NCBI RefSeq assembly: GCF_001507595.1
Contig: NZ_LQBQ01000023.1
Coordinates: 186,001 to 250,000, forward strand
DNA length: 64,000 bases
Source of the DNA: Ruegeria marisrubri
Lineage (GTDB): Bacteria; Pseudomonadota; Alphaproteobacteria; Rhodobacterales; Rhodobacteraceae
Direction: 5' to 3'
A program made the position numbers and the translations under genes. The notes under the pieces are model-generated. The model was not told the origin of the DNA and made no database searches. It was given only the letters and a program-made list of their open reading frames with translations. How positions within the stretch are numbered: the first letter of the stretch is position 1; each line of letters opens with the position of its first letter. Positions 9,427 through 20,500 of this stretch are shown in pieces.

Positions 9427-10824
9427 ATGGCAGAATCCAACATGAGCCTCTGGCGCGGGCACGAGCGCAGCAGCTGGATTCGCCTCCGCACGCTGATCCT
9501 GCTGCGCTGGGTCGCGATCATCGGACAGATCATCGCCATCACCGTCGCCCAGCGCATGTACGACCTGCAGCTGGAACTGGGCCTGTGCTATTTCGCAATC
9601 GGCATTTCGGTCATGGGCAACCTGACGGCGATCCTGATATTCCCGGAAAACAAGCGCCTGTCAGAGTTCGAGAACTTCCTGATGGTTCTGTTCGACCTGC
9701 TGCAGCTTGCCTTCCTTCTTTACCTGACCGGCGGCCTGCACAACCCGTTTGCGCTGCTGCTGGTGGGTCCGGTGACGATCTCGGCAAACGTGATGAGCCT
9801 GCGTTCCACCATGATCATCGGTGGTGTGGCGATCTTTCTCGTCACGCTTCTGGCCCAGTTTCACCTGCCGTTGCGGACGGATATGGGCTTCGTCATGCGC
9901 ATCCCCGACATTTTCGTCTTTGGCAACTGGGTGGCGATCGTGATCGCAATCGTCTTTCTGGGTGCCTATTCGCACCGCGTCAGCTCCGAGGTCCAGTCGA
10001 TGTCCGAGGCGCTGGCCGCCACCCAGATGGCGCTGTCCCGCGAACAGAAGCTGACGGATCTGGGCGGCGTGGTGGCTGCCGCCGCCCACGAGCTTGGAAC
10101 GCCGCTGGCGACGATCAAGCTGGCCAGTTCGGAACTGATCGAGGAATTGGACGACCGCCCGGACCTGCGCGAGGACGCCGCCCTGATCCGGGACCAGGCG
10201 GATCGCTGCCGCGACATCCTGAGGAACATGGGGCGGGCCGGGAAGGACGATCTGCACCTGCGGCAGGCCCCCCTGTCGACGGTGGTGCACGAGGCCGCCG
10301 AACCGCATCTCAACCGCGGCAAGCAGATCCATTTCGACGAGGGGCCGGCGCAGGGCGGAGACGTTCAGCAACCCTCGATCCTGCGCAAGCCCGAGATCAT
10401 CCACGGGCTGCGCAACCTCATTCAGAATGCCGTGGATTTCGCCCGTACGAATGTCTGGGTCGAGGCGGAGTGGACCGAGGACTGGATCGCCGTCAGCATC
10501 ATGGATGACGGGCGCGGATTTCCGCCTCACATGATCGGCCGCATCGGCGACCCCTTCGTCCGGCGGCGGCGGGCCGAGTCCGACCAGAAGACACGCCCGG
10601 AATACGAAGGCATGGGTTTGGGTCTGTTCATCGCCAAGACCTTGCTGGAACGCAGCGGCGCGCAGTTGAAATTCGCCAACGGCTCCGATCCCTACCAGAC
10701 CCTGACGGACCAGCCCGACCGGCGAGGCGCCGTGGTCAGAGTGATCTGGCCGCGGAACCTGATCGACGCCCAGATCGGCGACTACCCCGTCCCGTCCGGC
10801 CTCAACGAGAAATTCCAGGTCTGA
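9427..10824 (+). CDS. regB: Redox sensor histidine kinase RegB (PrrB)
   Basis: 465-residue inner-membrane kinase that phosphorylates RegA when the respiratory chain is reduced. Six transmembrane helices span about residues 20-185. The ubiquinone-binding motif GGLHNPF is at 102-108. The H-box AAAHELGTPLATI carries His221. The redox-active cysteine is Cys261 in DRCRDIL, matching Cys265 of R. capsulatus RegB with a four-residue offset. The ATP-binding domain has IQNAVDFA, DDGRGFPP and GMGLGLF. Divergent from senC. The ribosome site ahead of ATG 9427 is weak. Confidence 0.96.
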   Translation: MAESNMSLWRGHERSSWIRLRTLILLRWVAIIGQIIAITVAQRMYDLQLELGLCYFAIGISVMGNLTAILIFPENKRLSEFENFLMVLFDLLQLAFLLYLTGGLHNPFALLLVGPVTISANVMSLRSTMIIGGVAIFLVTLLAQFHLPLRTDMGFVMRIPDIFVFGNWVAIVIAIVFLGAYSHRVSSEVQSMSEALAATQMALSREQKLTDLGGVVAAAAHELGTPLATIKLASSELIEELDDRPDLREDAALIRDQADRCRDILRNMGRAGKDDLHLRQAPLSTVVHEAAEPHLNRGKQIHFDEGPAQGGDVQQPSILRKPEIIHGLRNLIQNAVDFARTNVWVEAEWTEDWIAVSIMDDGRGFPPHMIGRIGDPFVRRRRAESDQKTRPEYEGMGLGLFIAKTLLERSGAQLKFANGSDPYQTLTDQPDRRGAVVRVIWPRNLIDAQIGDYPVPSGLNEKFQV

Positions 10825-10893
10825 GTTAACACGTCGTTAACCTTTGTCGCTCCATGTTTTCCTGGACGGACTAGACTGGCACGGGCAGAATTC

Positions 10894-12402
10894 ATGGCCG
10901 ACTGGATCATTCTGGGCGCAATCAGCCTCTTGTCGTCCGGCCTCGCCGTCTTGTGGTTGTCACCGCGGCGGCGGCGCCGGGATACGACCTTTGGCCTGTT
11001 GTCTCCGCATTCCATTTTTGACGCCGTGTTCCTGTTCGACGGCGACAGGCTGGTCGCGCATTCGGACATCGCTCTGGCCGGCTATCGGGACGTCACCGAC
11101 TGGGGCGGCCTGAGACAATTGCTGCGCCGGGATTTCCCGGAGTTTCCCGATGCGCCCGACGCCGTGCGCACCGCCGGAACCATCACCGTACCTGCAATCG
11201 ACCATGCGATCGAAAGAGAGGTTCTGTGCGAGTGGATCGACGGTATCGTTCGGGTGCAGCTGCGCGATCTGACCGAGCTTCCCCGTTCGGACCATAAGGG
11301 CGGCCCGGCAAACGACCCCATGCGGCTGGCCATGGACAAGGCGCCCTATCCGGTCTGGCTGTGCGAGGCCGACGGCAAGGTGCGGTGGTGCAATGCCGCC
11401 TATGTCGCCTTGGCGCGCCGGATTCGTGGGGCAGCTGCGGATCTGACCCTGCCGCTGTTTCCGAATCCCGAGGAGAGCGGACAGTTCGGCAAGAAAAGGC
11501 GGGTGTCCATCACCGCAGACAAGTCGGACCGAAGGCTATGGTTCGATCTGACCACGGTGGAATGCGAGCCTGACATGCTCTGCTATGCCGTCGACATCAA
11601 TGCGATCGTCGAGGCCGAAATTGCCCAGCGCAAATTCGTTCAGACCTTGGCCAAGACCTTTGCGCAGCTTTCGATCGGATTGGCGATTTTCGATCGCAAC
11701 CGACAGTTGGCGCTGTTCAACCCCGCACTCGTCGATCTGACCAGCCTGCCCGCCGATTTCCTGAGCTGCCGGCCCAGTATTTCCAGCTTTTTCGACCAGC
11801 TCCGGAACAACAACATGATGCCCGAGCCCAAGAACTATCGCGGTTGGCGCAAGCAGATGGACGACCTTCTCGAAGCTGCGCAGGACGGCAGATACCAGGA
11901 GACCTGGTCTTTGCCGTCGGGCTCTGTCTACTCGGTCAGCGGCCGCCCGCACCCGGACGGTGCGGTGGCATTCCTGTTCGAGGACATTACCGCCGAGATC
12001 ACCCTGACCCGGCGGTTCCGATCCGAACTGGAGCTTGTTCAGGCCATTCTCGACAAGCTGGCGGACGCGATCGCGGTCTTTTCGGCCGACGGCACGCTGG
12101 CTTTCACCAATGACGCGTATCACAAACTCTGGGGTGACAATCCCGAGTCGGGCTTTGTCCAGACATCGGTGCTGGACTCGACGAAAATGTGGCAGGACCA
12201 ATGTATTGCCACACCGATCTGGGGTGAAATCCGCGATTTCGTGGACATGCGCGAAAACCGGGCCGAGTGGTCGGCGCAGGTCCGCGCGCGCAGCGGCACG
12301 TCCATGACCTGCACGGTCAGCCCGATCCAGAACGGGGCGACGATCGTAAGGTTCGGCGTGGAGGCATATGAAAACTCGGAACTGGAACCGGTCGGCACCT
12401 GA
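10894..12402 (+). CDS. PAS-domain protein without kinase domain
   Basis: 502 residues. One N-terminal transmembrane helix (DWIILGAISLLSSGLAVLWL), then about three PAS-like regions, including one with FVQTLAKTFAQLSIGLAIFD and a final one with AILDKLADAIAVFSADGTLAF. The protein ends soon after the last PAS, with no histidine-kinase, GGDEF or EAL motif visible. It starts 69 bp after regB in the same direction, so it may be co-expressed and act as an accessory redox or ligand sensor; this is inference from position. The frame is open throughout, so it is not a visible truncation. Confidence 0.75.
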   Translation: MADWIILGAISLLSSGLAVLWLSPRRRRRDTTFGLLSPHSIFDAVFLFDGDRLVAHSDIALAGYRDVTDWGGLRQLLRRDFPEFPDAPDAVRTAGTITVPAIDHAIEREVLCEWIDGIVRVQLRDLTELPRSDHKGGPANDPMRLAMDKAPYPVWLCEADGKVRWCNAAYVALARRIRGAAADLTLPLFPNPEESGQFGKKRRVSITADKSDRRLWFDLTTVECEPDMLCYAVDINAIVEAEIAQRKFVQTLAKTFAQLSIGLAIFDRNRQLALFNPALVDLTSLPADFLSCRPSISSFFDQLRNNNMMPEPKNYRGWRKQMDDLLEAAQDGRYQETWSLPSGSVYSVSGRPHPDGAVAFLFEDITAEITLTRRFRSELELVQAILDKLADAIAVFSADGTLAFTNDAYHKLWGDNPESGFVQTSVLDSTKMWQDQCIATPIWGEIRDFVDMRENRAEWSAQVRARSGTSMTCTVSPIQNGATIVRFGVEAYENSELEPVGT

Positions 12403-12443
12403 TCCGGCTTGCAGCCGACTCCGCTCGGGGCCATTGTGGCGCC

Positions 12444-12917
12444 ATGACGTCCACGCTCGTGAAACTGACCCCCGAATCCCCCGAGGAAACCGCGGATATC
12501 GCGGCGCGGATCGGGGCCGAATTGCAGCCGGGTGACTGCCTGTTGCTGCGCGGCGAAATCGGCAGCGGCAAGACCCACTTTGCCCGCAGTCTGATCCAGT
12601 CGCTGATGGTCGCGCCCGAGGATGTCCCCTCTCCGACCTTCACCCTGGTTCAGGTCTATGACACGACCAGGGGAGAGGTCTGGCATTCAGATCTCTACCG
12701 CCTGTCCGCGGCCGAAGAGCTGGAAGAGCTAGGCCTTTCGGAGGCATTCGAATCCGCCATTTGCCTTGTCGAATGGCCTGACAAGCTGGGCCCACTGGCG
12801 CCGCCCTCGGCCCTGACACTCACTTTCGCGACCGATCCCGAACACGAGGAAACCAGGCACTTGACGGTTTCCGGACCTGATCCGAAATGGTCGCCCCTGC
12901 TGGAGATGCTTTCATGA
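12444..12917 (+). CDS. tsaE: tRNA threonylcarbamoyladenosine biosynthesis ATPase TsaE
   Basis: 157-residue P-loop ATPase acting with TsaB and TsaD in the t6A37 modification of ANN-decoding tRNAs. Walker A is GEIGSGKT (37-44); the switch segment is SPTFTLVQVY; DLYRLSAAEELEELGL and VEWPDKLG are typical of the family. The stop overlaps the ATG of amgK as ATGA, so translation is coupled with the peptidoglycan-recycling genes that follow. Confidence 0.95.
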   Translation: MTSTLVKLTPESPEETADIAARIGAELQPGDCLLLRGEIGSGKTHFARSLIQSLMVAPEDVPSPTFTLVQVYDTTRGEVWHSDLYRLSAAEELEELGLSEAFESAICLVEWPDKLGPLAPPSALTLTFATDPEHEETRHLTVSGPDPKWSPLLEMLS

Positions 12918-13918
12918 CGAACCGGACGGTATTGGCCGAGGCCCTGATCGCCCGGACTCCGTGGGCGAACGCGACCCGCGCGCCTTTGGCCGGAGATGCC
13001 TCCAATCGCCGGTATGAACGCCTGACCGATCCCGAGACCGGCCGCACCGCCGTCCTGATGGATGCGCCACCCGAAAAGGGTGAAGACGTCCGACCATTCG
13101 TCAGGATCGCAAACCACCTGCGCTCAATTGGCCTGAGCGCACCCGAGATCTATGCCGAAGATGCCGAACACGGCTTCCTTTTGCTCGAGGATCTGGGCGA
13201 CGACCTGTTTGCCCGCCTCCTGGAGAAGCACCCCGAGATGGAACGGACGCTGTACGAGGCGGCGACGGATGTTCTGGTCACGCTTTTCGAGGCTCCGACG
13301 ATTCCTCTCGACAGCTACGGGCCGGCGCTGATGACGGAACTGGCCGCGCTGGCCTTTACCAAATACGCAAGCGGCATCACCGGAGAGCCTGACGATGGCA
13401 GGCGAGAGCGGTTTGAGCGCCGGTTCGAGGACATCCTGCACCGCGAGGTTCAGGGACCCAAGGTTCTGATCCAGCGCGACTATCACGCGGAAAACCTGAT
13501 CTGGCTGCCGGATCGCGAGGGCGTGAAGCGCGTGGGGCTGCTGGATTTCCAGTGCGCCATGCTGGGCCACCCGGCCTATGATCTGGTGTCGCTGTTGCAG
13601 GACGTCCGCCGCACGGTGCCGGCCGGGATCGAGATGACGATGGTCAACCGCTACATCAAGGCGACCGGCATCGACGATCACGGGTTCCGCACCGCCTATG
13701 CCGTGCTGGGCGCCCAGCGCAACCTGCGGATTCTGGGCGTGTTCGCCCGTCTGGCCACTGAATACGGCAAGCCACGCTACGTGGACATGATCCCGGCCAC
13801 ATGGGCGCATCTGATGCGCGACCTCGACCATCCCGCACTGGCGTCAGTGGCGGACATGCTGCGCGAGGCCCTGCCGCCCCCGACACCGGAAAACCTGGAC
13901 AGGCTGAGGGTGGCATGA
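12914..13918 (+). CDS. amgK: N-acetylmuramate/N-acetylglucosamine kinase AmgK
   Basis: 334-residue APH-like sugar kinase that phosphorylates the anomeric position of MurNAc, the first step of the cell-wall recycling shunt that bypasses de novo UDP-MurNAc synthesis (fosfomycin target). Kinase hallmarks: APLAGDASNRRYERL in the N-lobe, LLLEDLGDDLFARLL hinge, catalytic RDYHAENLIWL, and metal-binding LLDFQCAMLGHPAYDL. Start and stop both overlap neighbours as ATGA (tsaE before, murU after), supporting this ATG. The murU neighbour makes AmgK more likely than an antibiotic phosphotransferase. Confidence 0.92.
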   Translation: MTNRTVLAEALIARTPWANATRAPLAGDASNRRYERLTDPETGRTAVLMDAPPEKGEDVRPFVRIANHLRSIGLSAPEIYAEDAEHGFLLLEDLGDDLFARLLEKHPEMERTLYEAATDVLVTLFEAPTIPLDSYGPALMTELAALAFTKYASGITGEPDDGRRERFERRFEDILHREVQGPKVLIQRDYHAENLIWLPDREGVKRVGLLDFQCAMLGHPAYDLVSLLQDVRRTVPAGIEMTMVNRYIKATGIDDHGFRTAYAVLGAQRNLRILGVFARLATEYGKPRYVDMIPATWAHLMRDLDHPALASVADMLREALPPPTPENLDRLRVA

Positions 13919-14601
13919 CGAGAAGCCCCGACGCCGTGATGCTCTTTGCCGCGGGTTTCGGCACCCGCATGAAAGAGTTGACCAGGGACCGGCCCAAACC
14001 GCTGATCGAGGTCGCCGGCCGCCCGCTGATCGACCACGCACTCGATCTTGCCCAAGGCGCGCGCGTGTCGCGGATCGTAGCCAACCTGCACTATCTGCCG
14101 GATCAGCTCGAGGCGCATCTGGCGCCGAAAGGCGTTCTGCTGTCACGCGAAGAGCCCGAGATTCTCGAAACGGGGGGCGGGTTGCGCGCGGCCATGCCGC
14201 TTTTGCAGTCCGACCCGGTGTTCACACTGAACACGGACGCGATCTGGGCCGGCCCCAATCCGTTGAGGATGCTGCGCCAAGCCTGGGATCCCGAGAGGAT
14301 GGATGCCCTGTTGATGTGCGTACCGGTTGCGCAGGCGGTGGGCCATTCCGGGGCAGGTGACTTCGTTGCCGACGCCGAGGGGCGGATACGGCGTGGGCCC
14401 GGTCTGATCTATGGCGGGGCGCAGATCATCCGCACCGGGGAACTGGCGGAATTCGAGGAACGGGCATTCTCGCTCAACCTTCTGTGGGACAGGATGCTTC
14501 AGCGAAACCGGCTGTTCGCTCTCACCTATCCCGGCCGCTGGTGCGATGTCGGCCATCCCGGCGGCATCTCGCTGGCCGAGGAGATGCTGGCCGATGTTTG
14601 A
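13915..14601 (+). CDS. murU: N-acetylmuramate-1-phosphate uridylyltransferase MurU
   Basis: 228-residue nucleotidyltransferase converting MurNAc-1-phosphate and UTP to UDP-MurNAc, the step after AmgK in the recycling pathway. The signature LFAAGFGTRMKELTRDRPKP is at the N-terminus, NTDAIW is the metal-binding aspartate region, and CDVGHPGG lies near the C-terminus. ATG 13915 overlaps the amgK stop; the end overlaps the addB start by 8 bases. Confidence 0.93.
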   Translation: MTRSPDAVMLFAAGFGTRMKELTRDRPKPLIEVAGRPLIDHALDLAQGARVSRIVANLHYLPDQLEAHLAPKGVLLSREEPEILETGGGLRAAMPLLQSDPVFTLNTDAIWAGPNPLRMLRQAWDPERMDALLMCVPVAQAVGHSGAGDFVADAEGRIRRGPGLIYGGAQIIRTGELAEFEERAFSLNLLWDRMLQRNRLFALTYPGRWCDVGHPGGISLAEEMLADV

Positions 14602-17521
14602 ACCCGGGACGAAACCAAGGGTTTTCGCGGTTCCGCCCGGGGTGGATTTTCCCAAGGCGCTGGTGTCGGGGTTGCGACAGCGCAGCGCCCATCTGCCGCC
14701 CGAGGCGCTGGCGCGGGTGCAGCTGGTGGTCAACACCCGCCGCATGGCCCGGCGCATCCGCGACCTGTTCGATCAGGGGCCGGCCTGCCTGCTGCCGCGC
14801 CTGTCGCTGGTGACGGACCTTGGTGAAAGCGCCGAACTGGCCAAGCTGCCCCCGGCCGTTCCGCCGCTGCGGCGCAGGCTGGAACTGACCCAGCTGATCG
14901 CCAAGCTGCTGGACGAGCAGCCGGACCTTGCCGCGCGGTCCTCGCTGTTCGATCTGGCCGACAGCCTGGCCGCGCTGATCGACGAGATGCAGGGCGAGGG
15001 CGTTGCGCCGGCCGCGATCCGCGAACTGGATGTCAGCGACATGTCCGGTCACTGGGCGCGGGCGCAGGCCTTCATCGAGATCGCGGACAGGTTCATCGCC
15101 GCGGATGACGACGCGCTGGATGTTCAGGCCCGCCAGCGCCGCGTCGTCGAAAACCTGATCGAACATTGGCAGGACGCGCCTCCGCGGCACCCGGTCATTC
15201 TTGCCGGCTCCACCGGCTCGCGCGGCACGACCCTGATGCTGATGCAGGCGGTGGCCCGCCTGCCCCAGGGCGCTCTGATCCTGCCCGGATACGACTTTGA
15301 TCAGCCGGATCACGTCTGGTCGGGGCTGGATGACGCCCTGCTGTCCGAGGATCACCCGCAATTCCGGTTCCGCAAGCTGATGCGCGAGCTTGACCTCGCG
15401 CCTTCCGAGATCCTGCGCTGGACCGATGACAAGCCGCCCTCGCCGGCCCGCAACCGGCTGGTTTCGCTGGCGCTGCGCCCGGCGCCCGTCACCGATGCGT
15501 GGATGACCGAAGGCCCGCTTCTGACCGATCTCGACGAGGCCATGTCGAACGTCACGCTGGTCGAGGCACAGTCCCCGCGGGCCGAGGCGCTGGCCATCGC
15601 CCTGCGCCTGCGGCAGGCGGCGGAAACCGGCCAGACCGCCGCCCTGATCACGCCCGACCGGATGCTGACCCGACAGGTCAGCGCCGCGCTGGACCGCTGG
15701 AACATCCTGCCGGACGACAGTGCGGGCCTGCCGCTGCAACTCTCGCCGCCGGGCCGGTTCCTGCGCCATGTGGCGGCGCTGTTCGTCAGTCGTCTCGACG
15801 GCGAGGCGCTCTTGACCCTGCTGAAACACCCGCTCTGTCATGGCGGCGGAGACCGGGGCGCGCATCTGCTGCATACGCGCGATCTGGAACTGGACCTGCG
15901 CCACAACGGCCCCCCGTTTCCCGATCCAGACAGCCTGGCTGCCTTCGCCACCCGCAAGGACGTGCCCGAGGACTGGCTGGCCTGGCTCTCGGCCCATTTC
16001 TGCGGTCAGGTGGTGCAAGGCGAGCTGCCCTTGACCGACTGGGTTCAGCGCCTGCGGCGCCTGGCCGAGGCGATCTCGGCCGGCAGCACCGGCGAACCCG
16101 GTCCGCTCTGGGACAAGAATGCGGGCCAAAAGGCGCTGTCGGTGATCACCGCGCTCGAGGACGAGGCATCGCATGGCGGCCCGATGACGGCCCGCGACTT
16201 TGCTGACCTTCTAGGGGCCCTGCTTGCGGGTGAGGAAGTCCGCGACCGCGATGCGCCGCATCCCAGCATCATGATCTGGGGCACGCTCGAGGCGCGGGTG
16301 CAGGGGGCCGACCTGCTGATCCTCGGTGGGCTCAACGAAGGCAGCTGGCCCGAATCCGCCTCTCCCGACCCGTGGCTGAACCGCCAGATGCGCGACAAGG
16401 CCGGGCTGCTGCTGCCCGAGCGGCGGATCGGGCTTTCGGCGCATGATTTCCAGCAGGCGATCGGCGCGCCCGAGGTCTGGCTGACCCGCGCAACCCGCTC
16501 GGAAGATGCCGAAACCGTGCCGTCCCGCTGGTTGAACCGCCTGACCAACCTGTTGCAGGGGCTTCCCGGTCAGGGCGGCCCCGACGTTCTGGCAGCCATG
16601 CGCGGGCGCGGGCAGCAATGGCTCGACTGGTCCAAGCAGTTGGAGGACGCGCCACCGATCCCCGCCGCCGCGCGCCCGTCGCCCCGGCCACCCGTCAAGG
16701 CGCGGCCGCGGCAACTGTCGGTGACCGAGATCAAGCGGCTGATCCGCGACCCTTATGCGATCTATGCCAAGCACGTCCTGCAGCTGAAACCGCTCGATCC
16801 GCTGGTACAGGCCCCGGATGCCCTGCTGCGCGGCATCGTGATCCACGAGATCCTCGAGCATTTCGTCAAGGACAGCGTGCTGGACGGGGCCCTTCTGACC
16901 CGCGAGAACTTTCTGAAGCGCGCCGAGGCGCTTCTGGTTGAAAATGTCGCCTGGCCCACCGCCCGCAAGCTCTGGCTGGCACGGCTGGAGCGCATCGCAG
17001 ATGCGTTTCTGGCCGCCGAGGCCGACCGCCACGCCGATGGCGGCCCGGTCGCCTTCGAGGTCAAGATGAAAGCGCGCCTCGATCCGCTGGATTTCACCAT
17101 CGTGGGCCGCGCCGACCGCATCGACCTCAACAGCCGCGGCGCGCTGCGGATCTATGACTACAAGACCGGCCAGCCACCCACCCGGAAACAACAGGCCAAG
17201 TTCGACAAGCAACTGCTGATCGAAGCCGCCTTGGCCGAGCAATACGGCATCGACGGTTTCGATCCCATGCCCGTGGCCGAGGCGGTCTTCATCGGCATGG
17301 GCGGCACCTACAAAGAGGTCGCGGCCCCCTTGGACGAGGAACCGGCCGACAAGGTGCTGGCCGAGCTCAGACAGCTGATTTCGGCCTATTTAGAGCCTGA
17401 TCAGGGCTTTTCCTCGCGCCGGATGCTGCACCGGGACAGCGATGTCGGGGATTATGACCACCTGGCCCGGTTCGGAGAATGGGACCGCACCGCCATGCCC
17501 AGGCCGGAGGATCTGACATGA
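14594..17521 (+). CDS. addB: Double-strand break repair protein AddB (alphaproteobacterial type)
   Basis: 975-residue subunit of the AddAB helicase-nuclease that resects double-strand breaks to Chi-like sites for RecA loading. The N-terminal half is a degenerate helicase-like region (FAVPPGVDFPKALV, QLVVNTRRMARRI). The C-terminus is a RecB-family nuclease with GRADRIDLN and IYDYKTGQ supplying metal ligands, plus a conserved TEIKRLIRDPYAIYAKHVL segment. ATG 14594 overlaps the murU end by 8 bases. Its stop overlaps the addA start as ATGA, giving equal translation of the two subunits. Confidence 0.94.
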   Translation: MFEPGTKPRVFAVPPGVDFPKALVSGLRQRSAHLPPEALARVQLVVNTRRMARRIRDLFDQGPACLLPRLSLVTDLGESAELAKLPPAVPPLRRRLELTQLIAKLLDEQPDLAARSSLFDLADSLAALIDEMQGEGVAPAAIRELDVSDMSGHWARAQAFIEIADRFIAADDDALDVQARQRRVVENLIEHWQDAPPRHPVILAGSTGSRGTTLMLMQAVARLPQGALILPGYDFDQPDHVWSGLDDALLSEDHPQFRFRKLMRELDLAPSEILRWTDDKPPSPARNRLVSLALRPAPVTDAWMTEGPLLTDLDEAMSNVTLVEAQSPRAEALAIALRLRQAAETGQTAALITPDRMLTRQVSAALDRWNILPDDSAGLPLQLSPPGRFLRHVAALFVSRLDGEALLTLLKHPLCHGGGDRGAHLLHTRDLELDLRHNGPPFPDPDSLAAFATRKDVPEDWLAWLSAHFCGQVVQGELPLTDWVQRLRRLAEAISAGSTGEPGPLWDKNAGQKALSVITALEDEASHGGPMTARDFADLLGALLAGEEVRDRDAPHPSIMIWGTLEARVQGADLLILGGLNEGSWPESASPDPWLNRQMRDKAGLLLPERRIGLSAHDFQQAIGAPEVWLTRATRSEDAETVPSRWLNRLTNLLQGLPGQGGPDVLAAMRGRGQQWLDWSKQLEDAPPIPAAARPSPRPPVKARPRQLSVTEIKRLIRDPYAIYAKHVLQLKPLDPLVQAPDALLRGIVIHEILEHFVKDSVLDGALLTRENFLKRAEALLVENVAWPTARKLWLARLERIADAFLAAEADRHADGGPVAFEVKMKARLDPLDFTIVGRADRIDLNSRGALRIYDYKTGQPPTRKQQAKFDKQLLIEAALAEQYGIDGFDPMPVAEAVFIGMGGTYKEVAAPLDEEPADKVLAELRQLISAYLEPDQGFSSRRMLHRDSDVGDYDHLARFGEWDRTAMPRPEDLT

Positions 17522-20500
17522 CCCCGCGCGACGAAGCGACGGAGCGCCAGGTTCAGGCCGCGCGCCCGAATGCCTCGACCTGGCTGGCCGCCAATGCCGG
17601 CTCGGGCAAGACGCGCGTTCTGACCGACCGCGTTGCGCGGCTGCTGCTGAACGACGTGCAGCCGCAGCACATCCTGTGCCTGACCTACACCAAGGCCGCC
17701 GCCAGCGAGATGCAGAACCGGCTGTTCAAGCGGCTGGGGCAATGGGCGATGCTGGAGGATGCCGCGCTGCAGGCGCAACTGACCGATCTCGGCGTCGATG
17801 GCAGCATCGATCCCGCACGGCTTGCCCATGCGCGCACGCTGTTTGCGCGGGCGATCGAGACGCCGGGCGGGCTGAAGATCCAGACGATCCACTCGTTCTG
17901 CGCCTCGCTGCTGCGCAGATTCCCGCTCGAGGCCGGGGTCAGCCCGCAATTCTCCGAGATGGAGGACCGCGCCGCCGCGCTGCTGCGCGAAGAGATCGTC
18001 GAGGACATGGCCGAGAGTGCGCACGGGCATCTGGTCGAAGCGGTCGCGCGTTTCGTCACCGATACCGGATTCGACGGATTGACCAAGGCGATCGTGCAGA
18101 ACCGCGACGGGTTCGCGCAGCCGCTGGATTGGGCGGCGCTGCTGCGACTGTTCGATCTGCCCGAAGGGTTCGATGAACAGGCCTTGCTGGACCGCGTCTA
18201 TCTGGGCGGCGAAGTGGAACTGATCCGCTCGATCTTGCCGGTGCTGATCGAAAGCGGCGGCAACAATGCCAAGGCGGCCGACAAGCTTGCCGCGTTCACC
18301 GAGCCGACGCTTGCCAACCTGGCCGTGCTCGAAAGCGTTCTGCTGACCGGGGCGGGGGCCAAGGCGCCGTTCTCGGCCAAGGTCGGCTCTTTCCCGACGA
18401 AAGTGGTGCAGGCCGTTCTGGCAGACAGGATGCCCCAGATTGACGCCCTGATGCGACGGGTCGAGGCGGCGCGCGAGCAACGCCTGGCACTGGTGGCGGC
18501 GCAGAAATCGCTGGCGCTGCACCGGTTTGCCGCCGTTTTCCTGCCGGAATACGAACGCCGCAAGCAGCTGCGCGGCTGGCTTGATTTCGATGATCTGATC
18601 TTCAAGGCGCGGCAGCTGTTGAGCGACCCGGCGGTGGCGGAATGGGTGCTCTATCGCCTCGATGGCGGCATCGACCACATCCTGGTGGACGAGGCGCAGG
18701 ATACCAGCCCCGAACAATGGGACGTGATCGAGAAACTGGCGCGGGAGTTCACCTCGGGCGAAGGCGCGCGGTCGGACGTGGAGCGGACGATCTTCGTCGT
18801 CGGCGACAAGAAGCAGTCGATCTATTCCTTCCAGGGCGCCGACCCCGAGGCCTTTGACCGGATGCAGCGGGAATTCGGACAAAGACTGCGCGATTCAGGC
18901 TCTAACCTTGAGAATCTGACGCTGGAATTCTCTTTCCGCTCGTCGGATGCGATCCTGCGGCTGGTCGATCTGGTGTTCGAAAACCGCACCGATGCTGGGT
19001 TTCACAAGGATGCGCTGCACCGCGCCTTCAAAAGCGATCTGCCGGGGCGCGTGGACTTGTGGCCGGTGGTCGAGAAGGTCGAGGAGGAGGAAGAGGGCGA
19101 CTGGACCGACCCCGTCGACCGGCCTGGGGCACGGCATCACAACGTGGTGCTGGCCGAGCAGGTGGCGCAATCGATCAAGCAGATGATCGCGCGTGGCGAG
19201 ACCATTCCGGTGGATGGCGACAAGCCCGGCCAGCTCAGGCGCCGCAAGGTTCGGCCCGGAGATTTCCTGATCCTCGTGCAGCGCCGCTCGGACCTGTTTG
19301 CCGAGATCATCCGCGCCTGCAAGGCCGCCGGGCTACCCATCGCCGGGGCCGACCGGCTCAAGGTCGGCGCGGAACTGGCGGTCAAGGATCTGGCCGCGCT
19401 GCTGAGCTTTCTCGCCACGCCCGAGGACAGCCTGTCGCTGGCGACGGTGCTGAAATCGCCCCTGTTCGGCTGGACCGAACAGCAACTCTTCGATCTGGCG
19501 CATCGGCGCGAGGAGAAGTTTCTCTGGACGGCGTTGCGCAAGCGGGCGGACGTATTTCCCGAAACGCTGGCCGTTCTGGACGACTTGCGCGATCACACTG
19601 ATTTCCTGCGCCCCTATGACCTGATCGAGCGGGTTCTGACCCGCCATGACGGGCGGCGCAAGCTGCTGGGGCGGCTGGGGGCCGAGGCCGAGGACGGCAT
19701 CAACGCGCTGCTGTCGCAGGCGCTGGCCTATGAGCGCACCGACATCCCCAGCCTGACCGGATTTCTCGTCTGGATGCAGACGGATGACCTGGAGATCAAG
19801 CGCCAGATGACCGGGGTCGGGGACATGATACGGGTGATGACCGTGCATGGTTCCAAGGGGCTCGAGGCGCCGATCGTGATCCTGCCCGATACCGGCGCGC
19901 GGCGGGCACCATCGGATGACGAGGTGATGCTGGCCGACGGCACCCCTTTGTGGCGCATGTCCCGTGACCTGTCGCCCGCCATCATCGCCCGGGCGCGGGC
20001 CGAGGCTCAGACCCGCCAGCTGAACGAACGGATGCGGCTGCTGTACGTCGCGCTGACACGGGCCGAGAAATGGCTGATCGTGGCCGCGGCCGGCGATATC
20101 GGCAAGGATGGTTCCAGCTGGTATCAGATGGTCGAGGACGCGATGGGCCGCGCAGGGGCCACGCTTGTTCCCGGCACAGGCATTCGCCGGCTGGAGCATG
20201 GCGACTGGCACGCCCCCCCGCCGGCCGATGTCGCCAAAGCCACCCACATCCCGGCGCCATTGCCGGAGGCGTTCTGGAAACCGGCCCCGGAACCCGTTTC
20301 CGCGCCAGAGGTCCTGAGCCCCTCTGATCTGGGTGGCGCAAAGGCCCTTCCAGGCGATCAGGGGCTGGACGAGGAGGCCGCCAAATTGCGGGGCACGCGG
20401 ATTCACCTGCTGCTGGAGCACCTGCCCGGACTCGAGCCCCGGGACTGGCCGGAAAGCTGCGTGCATCTGCTGCCCGACGTGACCACCTCAGAGCGGGACG

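Noticed and set aside
17452-18882. 476-residue minus-strand frame opposite addA
   Set aside because: Shadow of AddA; biased composition and no recognisable domain.
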